A stretch of DNA of 64,000 nt from Aradus depressus. Taxonomy: Eukaryota > Arthropoda > Insecta > Hemiptera > Aradidae. The position numbers and the translations under genes are program-made. The DNA lies in contig OY759215.1 of the NCBI GenBank assembly GCA_963662175.1, forward strand, positions 44,037,213 through 44,101,212, given 5' to 3'. The notes under the pieces are model-generated. The model was not told the DNA's origin. It made no database searches and saw only the letters and a list, made by a program, of their open reading frames with translations. The first letter of the stretch is position 1, and every line of letters begins with the position of its first letter. Shown here in pieces: positions 57,101 through 64,000 of this stretch.

Positions 57101-60100
57101 CCTCGAGAACCGTGGGCATAAGGCAATCGCCTGTCGACGATCTCGTGGTTACAATTCAGGCTGATAGTCATGCCAACCTTACCCTTCGCGCACAAACTGC
57201 AATAGACGATATAGGCAGCTGGTGCTGCGCCAATAAGCTGGCTCTCTCACCGAGTAAGACCTCGGCCTTACTGATGAGGGGGAGACCCGATGCTCGACAA
57301 CCCCTGGTTTTGACAGTCCATGGGCGGCACATTGAATGCCCAGCTGTGATAACGCACTTTGGGGTGCGGATCGCAAGAAGCCTGAAAGTGACGCCTCACG
57401 TTGTTGCCATTAAAGAAAATACGATAGTCACTTTCAACGCCCTGAGTCGCCTAGCCAGCACGACGTGGGGCCTCGACTATTCCGCGTGTAGGACCATCTA
57501 CACAGGGGTATTCGTGGCTGTAGCAAGGTACGCTGCTGCAGGTTGGTGGCATCGCCCCACGAATCGGCAGCGTACGATTCTGACGCGAGCCCAGAGAGCA
57601 GCCCTTTTAAGAGTTAAGAGAGGCTTATTGTACTGTATCTACGGCTGCGCTACAGGTATTAGCGGGAGCAGCCCCCATTGACTTGATCTTGGATGGGGCT
57701 GTCGCTTCGTATTTCTGTAGACGCAACATGCCCTTAGGAGCAGATATTCATGAGCCCTAGAGGAAGAGATGCGCGGACAGTCCAGACCAGTGCGCTACAA
57801 GGACATCGTCCAGAATTGGATTGTGGAAAAATGGCAAAAACGTTGGTCACGATGCCCGAATAGCCATACTTCCCGAACGTCCGGGTACGCCTTGACTCAA
57901 CATGGGTACAGCCTAATCACTGGACGTCTCAAATATTATCAGGTCTTGGTGATTTCAACTCCAAGATGTTCTTCTATATATGACGTATATATAGAAGAAC
58001 AGCTTGAGAACATGTATACAAATATATGATTGATATCTTTCACAGGAAGAACACCCCGAACTGTTCGTGCGGAGGTCTCGAGACTGCAGAACATGTGGTC
58101 CTCGAATGTCCGCTGTACGACCAAGCTAGGGTGGAGTGGAGGCAATGTAAGATAGTAACCCCTTGATCCCCGAGCTTTGACTGAACGTAGACTGGATGAT
58201 GTTGCTCCAATGCAAGGCGCACCCTCTTTTAAAACCAAATAAAAAAAAAAAAGGAGTTTAAAAATATCGTTTATTAATTACAGTATATCTAAAAATACGA
58301 CGAAATTCATTTTCCAAAATTTCGTCATCCATTGAAAGGTTATGGAAATTAATTTTTTTTAAACATAAGCCTTAATAAAAAATAAATTAATTAATTTAGG
58401 GTAGGCAAAATTAAGGACTCCCACAGTGGTTAGAGTCGGGCTCATGTCCACCAGAGTGACAAAAGAGCGCTCTGGTAGTAGGCGATATGACCTCGTAGTT
58501 AAAGCCAGGGCATGAGTCATAATAACTAACTAATAAAAAATAAAGGAAAAACATACCTTATTATTCTTATTTTTTATCAAGTGTTACACAATATTCCTGC
58601 AAAAAATGTTAAGTATCAAAAGCCTTAATTCTAATTTTAATATTACTTTCTGAAGTTCTATCTCATAAAAATAAATTACTCACAGTTTCAAGACGAGCTT
58701 ATTAGAGCTTAAGAAGCGGATGGTATCTTTAGAGGGGATCTTGGACGGTAACCGTCAATTAATCAAAGAGAGTGTCTCATTAACCTGAGAGGGTGGTAAG
58801 AGTAACAGGCTTCTTCTAATCCGAGAGGAGGTTTTGGTTTGGCAGTAGGTCGCGTTAATAGTAACTGACTATATTGAAAGGTCTAAGTAAATGAGTGGTT
58901 AGAGTAACAGGCTTCTAACCCGAGAGAGGGCTTTGGTTTGGCAGTAGGCTGGCTATATTGAAAGGTCTCAGTAAATGAATGGTTAGAGTCGGCGTTGGAG
59001 GATAAGTGTAAAACCTCCGTTTTCTATTTGAACTTGTTTAAATGGTTTAAACATTCTGCATAGTTTGGCGTAGTCTGAGGAAGCCTCTACAGGTATTTTA
59101 CGCTATATTCACCCAATTTCCTGCTATCTTTCTGTAAAATTTAAGAAGAGAGTGGCTGCTGACTAGAAATTCAGATGAAAAAATAAATAAAATATTTATA
59201 TACATGTTAACTAACCTAGAGATATGCATAGTTCCAGATCGAACGACTTCCTCTCCAAGAAGGGTTGGTCGAATGTGAAGTTTTCCATTTCGGACATAGA
59301 TATTTTCTGGTTGGTTTAAGAACATCACAAAGTCATAGTCCTAACAACAACAAGGAACATAAGTAATCATGGACATAAATAAATTTATGAGTAATTTGTT
59401 TTTTATTTCGTCTATTAAATTACTGTTTAATATATGAAGGGTCGGGCACGAGACAGAAAACCCCAAGCGTTCGGTTATTATAGCTAGGTAAAGATACGTA
59501 TAAATTCATAACGCCATATCTCGGCTTCTATTGAACATGAATGAACGTTTTATGGCTTACATTAAAATGAACGCTCTATATAATTATTTATTATTGAAAA
59601 CAAATTGTGTAGCGATTGTTGGTGTCCAATCACGCAATAATATAAGTATTTACTTTATAAGAAACGAAACTGTTAAAGTAGACCATTGTTTTAAAATGTG
59701 GCCTCCTCCCCCTCTCTTCGATTTTCTGGATAATACTTGGTCTTCTGTTTTACAAAAACAATTTTTCTTCAAAAGTTATAGGGGGTCGGGTATGAAACTT
59801 GTGGAGAAAGATGGTCAAGGATCAGATAGATATTTTAAGACCCATATGTTGTTTCCAATTTCCGCCAAACTATAGGCAGGAAGAGGACGATTCTAACTGT
59901 TCCATACGTTATACTAATAGTGTGCTGAGGTATCAGTTACCGGTTCCCAGGGCATGAGGATGTCGTGGGCCCACTTGGAGGGGTCGAGGCCACCCCCCGA
60001 GAAAGTCTCCTTGAAGAGGACCTGACCCCGACAAACGGTTTGGCCAGTCACCACTGTGGAGGACCTGGTGCAGGTGGAGGAACTGCTGGAGGCGGAGGGG

Positions 60101-60305
60101 CGGGATACCCCAGTGGAAGGCCGGGAGGCCACCCCACTGCTAGCGCTGGAGGATGTTGGCCGGTGAGTGGTGGGTGGCCGGCGGCTGGTGGATGCGGATG
60201 CCACCACTACCCCTGGAGGCGGCTCTATCAGAGGACGGGTCCCGCTTCCGCTGATCACCGGCGCCAACAGCCCAGGCTTGTTCCCTCCCACTCCACTCCC
60301 TACAA
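51015..60305 (-). CDS. GNBP / beta-1,3-glucan recognition protein, 7 exons, N-terminus not found
   Basis: Secreted pattern-recognition protein binding fungal or bacterial glucans upstream of Toll and prophenoloxidase. Seven minus exons chain in phase to 419 codons plus stop. Order: a Ser/Thr/Pro-rich linker (about 80 aa), then CRGQVLFKETFSGG and LDPSKWAHDI (start of the GH16-like domain), FLNQPENIYVRNGKLHIRPT, SGYSILPPIVTARI, WLEPKTRTVYGPNYKSGRIR, FDQEFYVSIGVSVGGMKEFP and the end VEHVTVTAL. The GH16 catalytic E-x-D-x-x-E is replaced by GRIRIAMSRGN, so it should bind rather than cut glucan. The first exon found starts in phase 1, so at least one upstream exon (signal peptide, usually a CBM39 domain) is missing. 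One intron holds an R1-like LINE. Confidence 0.92.
51571..52186. mobile_element. TIR element, 616 bp, about 50-bp inverted repeats, TTA flanks
   Basis: Left AGCTTCGCACAGACCTGAAC, GGCGTCGAACGACAAACAGA; right is the close inverse, ending GTCTGTACGAAGCT. TTA stands on both sides, as for PIF/Harbinger. No transposase. In the last GNBP intron. Confidence 0.75.
52789..52890 (-). CDS. GNBP exon
   Basis: FYVSIGVSVGGMKEFPNGCY to WENDNVK, 34 codons, phase 0-0. Acceptor TGTTTCAG, donor GTAAAT. Confidence 0.92.
53079..53397 (-). mobile_element. SINE S1, full length, minus, 13-bp TSD
   Basis: Tail begins AGGTTAGGTTAGGTTTTATG; head AGCTACCGGCGCCCTC. CCAATAAATTATA before and CCAATAAATGATA after are the TSD with one change. 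In the GNBP intron. Confidence 0.92.
53946..54091 (-). CDS. GNBP exon
   Basis: DNLSFLVDGEHREDLIPQDG to SNIAPFDQE. Acceptor ATTTTAAG, donor GTATGT. Confidence 0.9.
54092..55620. other. GNBP intron
   Basis: AT-rich; I see no element or exon. A (TA/TC)-rich tract lies near 54838-54862. Confidence 0.4.
55621..55878 (-). CDS. GNBP exon (pseudo-catalytic region)
   Basis: QLWLEPKTRTVYGPNYKSGR, then IRIAMSRGN where active GH16 enzymes carry E-I-D-x-x-E, and HNYTVIWTP. Acceptor TTTTACAG, donor GTAAAC. Confidence 0.92.
56418..56584 (-). CDS. GNBP exon
   Basis: RCTGRPSSPECDREASGYSI, then LPPIVTARI, SFTYGVVQIRARLPVGNW. Acceptor CTTTCAG; donor GTCAGT, a weak but GT donor. Confidence 0.9.
57082..57681 (+). 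pseudogene. R1-like reverse transcriptase remnant
   Basis: 199-codon open stretch. The usual Y/F-x-DD catalytic box reads PVDDLV. Downstream pieces LAGAAPIDLILDGAV and RYKDIVQNWIVEKW continue in other frames to the zinc-knuckle region at 58030-58160. Confidence 0.8.
57968..58000. repeat. Perfect 14-bp palindrome inside the LINE
   Basis: GTTCTTCTATATAT, spacer GACGT, ATATATAGAAGAAC. It interrupts the LINE coding region just before the zinc knuckle. Confidence 0.85.
58395..58532 (+). mobile_element. SINE S1, 3' fragment
   Basis: TTTAGGGTAGGCAAAATTAA to GCATGAGTCATAATAACTAA. In a GNBP intron. Confidence 0.87.
58793..59000 (+). repeat. Tandem duplication, unit ~85-105 bp
   Basis: GAGTAACAGGCTTCT, GGTTTGGCAGTAGG, CTATATTGAAAGGTCT and AGTAAATGA occur twice in order; a third start (GGTTAGAGTCGG) follows. 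Unit 1 has an extra ~20 bp. Confidence 0.75.
59216..59340 (-). CDS. GNBP exon
   Basis: DYDFVMFLNQPENIYVRNGK, then LHIRPTLLGEEV, the conserved N-x-P-E-N block. Acceptor TTGTTAG, donor GTTAGT. Confidence 0.9.
59941..60305 (-). CDS. GNBP exon (linker and start of GH16-like domain)
   Basis: Acceptor GTTGACAG, donor GTAACT. Codes the Ser/Thr/Pro linker and CTRSSTVVTGQTVCRGQVLF through ILMPWEP. Low-complexity linker with many Ser codons. Confidence 0.88.
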
Positions 60306-60773
60306 CTGTCAACACAAAAGAAAAAGTATCAACACACAGCTCTGACTATTGCTAGAAACTCTGTGCAAAGAAGGTAATAATTTTCCCGAGGTCCCAAAGA
60401 CACACGAATATATTAGTTAAATTAAAACCCAATATGTCAATGGAAGAGATGTGTTTGATCTCAAAATAGCTATAGTGAATTAGAGTATGTTCTTTTTGTT
60501 CAAAACGCAATACTTCTTGATCTAAATTGTACCGCAGATAATCTACTTAAGCTAAACCAAAATGCAGTTTGTCAAATAGCACGGAAGGCTGCAAGACGTT
60601 GCCCCTCACTTGACGTTTTAGAAAGGTTTTCATCGTTATCCTTTACTCTTTAATTCCTAAATTTTCTTCGTTCTGCTATAATTTTGTTGTTCCAGAAAAA
60701 TTAGTTTTTTTGACATTGACATGCGATTTACTCCTCAAATTATGTACGTGGTACTTCTTGAACTGTGCCCTCC

Positions 60774-60966
60774 ATGGGAAGCGATGGTCCCGAGTCTGTA
60801 CAATGTCAGGTACTTCTTAAAGACCCCTATCCTAATTGAATAAACCTGGTAAGTGAAAATATAGGAATCCCACAGTAGAGTCAGGCTCATGTCAACCAGA
60901 GTGAGTAAACAGCGCTCTGGTAGTAGGCGATGTGATAGTTTAAGTCCGGGCAGGAGTCACAGTAAC
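60774..60966 (+). mobile_element. SINE S1, 3' half, diverged
   Basis: AAGCGATGGTCCCGAGTCTG to GGGCAGGAGTCACAGTAACC with several changes. Confidence 0.8.
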
Positions 60967-61048
60967 CACCTTATTGCTTATCCAGTGGTGACCTTGAAAC
61001 TTGCTTCCAACTCGCCTTCACTTTTCAAGATAATTGTTACTAACTTAC

Positions 61049-61150
61049 CTTGTACAGCACGATGTTAGTGTAAGAACCCACCACGTGAGGTATAGTCAGG
61101 TTCCATGAGTTATTGACACAACAATTTGTGTGGAAGTAAATGTCGGTCCA
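61049..61150 (-). CDS. Orphan candidate exon, 34 codons
   Basis: Open minus stretch between an acceptor-like TTAAAG and a strong donor GTAAGT. It codes WTDIYFHTNCCVNNSWNLTI, then PHVVGSYTNIVLYK. The composition looks like a real extracellular beta-strand sequence with an N-glycosylation site. It lies upstream of GNBP on the same strand, but its phase (0) does not fit the next GNBP exon (needs phase 1). Either an exon between them is unseen, or it belongs elsewhere or is chance. Confidence 0.35.
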
Positions 61151-61373
61151 CTTTAATTCACAGCAAATGTAGTGTATCATAACATAATAATGAGCAATTC
61201 AATTGAATATATTTTTTTCATTCAAATTAAAATGTCACAGTAGGAATAAATCCTTTTTTTCTGTTATTTTTGTTATTTCAATTGTAAAATTGGGCTTATC
61301 CAGTTGAAATTGTATTGAATAAATAAATTAAACTTTTCTTAACTTCTTTAGAAATTGTAACTAAAATATTTCA

Positions 61374-61628
61374 TAAATAAAACAAACTTATTTTTAAAAT
61401 ATTGTCTATTCCACTAAAGATATAAATATATATATATATAACTACCGGTTTCGGCCTTACACCATCGTCAGGTTTAGTTAAGACTAGACCTGACGATGGT
61501 GTAAGGCCGAAACCGGTAGTTATATATATTTATATCTTTAGTGGAATAGACAATATTTTAAAAATAAGTTTGTTTTATTTATTTATTACAAGTTTCCACA
61601 ATATGTCCGCGTTCCTCAACTTAGAAGT
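61374..61628. mobile_element. Hammerhead-like retroelement, palindromic dimer, 12-bp TSD
   Basis: TAAAATATTTCA at 61362-61373 and 61629-61640 flanks the element. Arms to 61478 and from 61482 are inverses. The core CTGACGATGGTGTAAGGCCG/AAACCGGTA occurs at 61490-61518 plus and 61443-61471 minus. Right tail ACAATATGTCCGCGTTCCTC. Confidence 0.85.
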
Positions 61629-61640
61629 TAAAATATTTCA

Positions 61641-62800
61641 GTCAAACTATTGAATGTAAAAAATGATTAAACTAAAAACGATCGATCTTGCTGGCTATCT
61701 TTAGTATTGTTACAATAAAATCGTTTTGTTAATATATAATACTCCTGTTAATTCGTAAATTCTATATATAATAATACAACAATGATATTCAAGAAAAACA
61801 TTCTATGTTAAACGAACTATAAATGAATGAAACTGTATGAAGGGTGCCCATCTTTCGCCTGAAGAAACATTTTTGTAGGAATTTATCCGGTTTCACCCCT
61901 CTTCTTATTTCAGAAGTCTTGATTGAATCTACAACATGACAATGCTCGTTTCCTCGCCTACTTGTTCAGTCTTCTCTTGTTACCCAAGTCGAGAGGGAAG
62001 AAATTCCAAATCCTTGAAAAAATCGTAAAGTACATTTTGCTAATTAATAAATCTTTATTAAAACAAAATTGTAGCTGACACAATGTACGGTTGAATATGT
62101 TGCACAAACTTGATGTATTCCACAAAATGTACTCAATTCATTATTCAACGCCAAAATCATTAAAGAAAAATGTCAATATCTTTCTGAATGCTGCGCGAGA
62201 GTTATGAGCGTTGATTCTTCCAATGTGACAACCAACATACTGGGTTTCAGACAAGTGAGAGGCAGCAGAGCGAAAGCATACTTCATTACGAAACATTCGA
62301 GCGGGGGAAGTACATAACCGATTACACATAGAACCTTTCTCACTGTTATGGCTGCGTTTATGACAAAAATTATAAGAGGAAAATAATAATAAAAAAAAAA
62401 AGATTCAAAGAAAAAATGTATTTAAGGTTGAATTCACATTGGCATGTAAAAAAAATATTCAAATACAATTAATTACTTTATAAACATAAAAAATATAACA
62501 GAAAAGTGTGATCAGGTCACACACTTAAGGGTTCCGTAGATAGAATACATTGATGAACTAATGAGTTACTGAGATATTTTGGCCATTTTCCCGGTGGTAC
62601 ACTGGAAACTTTTAATTTTATTACAATGAATCAATAATTTTGTAAGTACACAACAAATAAATGTTAATGCATGAACTATCTACTTAATTTTCAACATTTT
62701 TGCTCCTGCGAGAATAAAGTTAACTTTTATGTTTGAATATTTTTAAACGAATATTATATTTTGTGAATGCTGAATACTCGGTATGTGCTTGTGTGTGAAA

Positions 62801-62835
<35 letters not shown>

Positions 62836-63140
62836 GAGGTACGCCAATTAAAAGGTTTGGGAACCGCTATACTAATGAATATGACAATTCAGGTTTATAT
62901 TCAATTATTTAGATTCTGTCTACGCCACTGCTATGGATATTTAATGACTCCATGAAAATCTTTTCTACAATATAATTATAGTCCTGAGAAAAAAATAAAA
63001 TAAATTAAACAAAACTAAAAATAACTAATGTTATGTAGATCACCTTAAATAATGAGGTATTATTAATAATATTATACTTTTGAATATCAATAATTGATAT
63101 TCAAAAGTTAATTAAGTTAAAAATTAATTATTAATCTGAT
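61641..63140. other. Right-flank DNA, little seen
   Basis: AT-rich. Contains a family A-like scrap (GGGGGAAGTACATAACCGAT, 62303-62322), a GGGTTCCGTAG scrap at 62529 and a (TA)n run at 62802-62832. Confidence 0.4.
62802..62832. repeat. (TA)n microsatellite
   Basis: Pure AT dinucleotide run of about 15 units. Confidence 0.85.
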
Positions 63141-63155
63141 GTATATAGTTCACAA

Positions 63156-63488
63156 GCGGGCGCCGGTAGCTCGAAGGTAGCGTGCTAGGCGACTGAGTTC
63201 AAGATCACGGGTTCGAAACCCGGCCGAGGCCCTTAGGTATTTTATCTGGGAGATGAAAAAATCTTCAGCACGACGTCCGCAGTTAGATGGGACGTTAGCC
63301 GATGATCCTGCGCCTGTACGATATCAGGTTCTCGTCAAATACCCCTCCCCCAGGTGAACAAAAATTTAGGGAAGGCTAAATTTAGGACTCACATAGTAGG
63401 AGTCGGGCTCTTATATCCACTAGAGCGGCCTTGTAGTAGGCGATATGACCTCGTAGTTAAAGCCCGGGCATAGGTCACAATAACTAAC
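63156..63488 (+). mobile_element. SINE S1, full length, exact 12-bp TSD
   Basis: TATAGTTCACAA at 63144-63155 and 63489-63500. Head GCGGGCGCCGGTAGCTCGAA (A box altered), B box GGTTCGAAACC, tail CACAATAACTAAC. Confidence 0.93.
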
Positions 63489-63689
63489 TATAGTTCACAA
63501 TTATAACATGCTACGATCGACACCTGGTAAAAGTCTTGATAATTAAATATTTTTACCAAATTTTAGAAATAAAATTAGTATTAATGATGTGTTGGGCTTA
63601 TGATTTGAATTTTACTATCCAACTTAACATGAAAATATAGCACTCCTTTAATATTTCTCATTTCCCCGATAATTTCTTGCCCTATTGAA

Positions 63690-63800
63690 TTTTCACAAGG
63701 TCTACAGCGGTTGGAGGGAGGGGGCAGACAAACAGACGTCAAGCAATCGTGAATAGGGTTTCATATACCGCCTTCGACCTACGGAACCCTAAAAATAGTA
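63690..63800 (-). repeat. Interspersed repeat fragment (GGGTTCCGTAG type)
   Basis: On the minus strand AGGGTTCCGTAGGTCGAAGG then CGGTATATGAAACCC, a start motif common in insect repeats. Borders not seen. Confidence 0.45.
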
Positions 63801-64000
63801 TCCTATCCTATAAAGCATTTTTTTTATAATCCTATAGGTATATAATAATATATTTTTTTAAGTGAAACTTCTATACGTGCACTGGGCAACTGTGAGGGCA
63901 CCGATTGAAGACCCTACATTCTAAATTTGGGCGAAATCAAACGAGTGGTTTGCGCACAGGGGTGAATGGAAGCATTTTATTTTTTTGATTTCCGAAAGTG

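Larger units (their letters stand above)
57048..58262 (+). mobile_element. R1-clade LINE, 5' truncated, with poly-A and 10-bp TSD
   Basis: GGAGTTTAAA at 57048-57057 and 58253-58262 brackets an insert ending in an A-run. The plus strand codes the C-terminal half of RT: DDLVVTIQADSHANLTLRAQ, LALSPSKTSALLMRGR, THFGVRIARSLKVTPH, WGLDYSACRTIYTGVF and a 3' piece CSCGGLETAEHVVLECPLYD (zinc knuckle). The frame is broken after about 57640. It lies in a GNBP intron, opposite to the gene. Confidence 0.88.

Noticed and set aside
59965..60345. Gly/Pro-rich open frame on the plus strand
   Set aside because: It is the antisense of the Ser/Thr/Pro linker of GNBP; low-complexity coding on one strand opens the other.

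Overview
The window is animal nuclear DNA, almost certainly from an insect. Coding exons are small and have GT-AG borders. They sit in large AT-rich introns full of transposable elements. Four genes are recognisable. Their families (an M1 aminopeptidase N of the insect type, a GPI-anchored Ly6 protein, an OPA3-like mitochondrial protein, and a GNBP/beta-glucan recognition protein) fit an arthropod. A hemipteran is my best guess from general character only; nothing in the window proves the order.

Layout. (1) 194-16514, minus strand: aminopeptidase N. I could chain 17 exons into one open frame of exactly 892 codons, with signal peptide, GAMEN and HEXXH-X18-E. The 3' end lies beyond the left edge. 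Its introns carry SINEs, a 5'-truncated LINE, a tandem-repeat-like interspersed family and foldback elements. (2) 16990-19840: a hAT-like transposase remnant interrupted by a broken Tc1-type transposon, itself interrupted by SINE-containing DNA. (3) 19840-29200: gene-poor DNA with a GC-rich block, several TIR elements and many copies of an unclassified repeat. (4) 29305-45530, plus strand: a Ly6/uPAR-domain gene with one first exon, two homologous middle exons that are phase-compatible and look mutually exclusive, and one last exon with a GPI signal. (5) 47506-49519, minus strand: an OPA3-like gene in two exons (178 aa). (6) 51015-60305, minus strand: a GNBP/beta-1,3-glucan recognition protein in seven exons (419 codons plus stop). 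The glucanase-like domain lacks the catalytic glutamates, and the N-terminal part lies upstream. (7) 60306-64000: repeats, including a full SINE with a 12-bp target-site duplication, and one orphan candidate exon.

The genes do not form an operon or pathway. APN (digestive or membrane peptidase), the Ly6 protein (cell-surface three-finger protein), OPA3 (mitochondrial membrane) and GNBP (immune recognition) are simply neighbours. The mobile DNA is the dominant feature: about 20 copies or fragments of one tRNA-derived SINE whose tails end in CTAAC-type repeats, a second tRNA-derived SINE, LINE remnants of three types, hAT, Tc1, pogo/Tigger and Harbinger-like DNA elements, and three copies of a small retroelement (one monomer, two palindromic dimers) carrying a hammerhead-like core.

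The observations most worth a second look are the duplicated Ly6 middle exons (one with an apparent GC donor), the hammerhead-like palindromic elements, the nested transposon stack at 17-19.8 kb, and the unclassified repeat family that recurs at least ten times.
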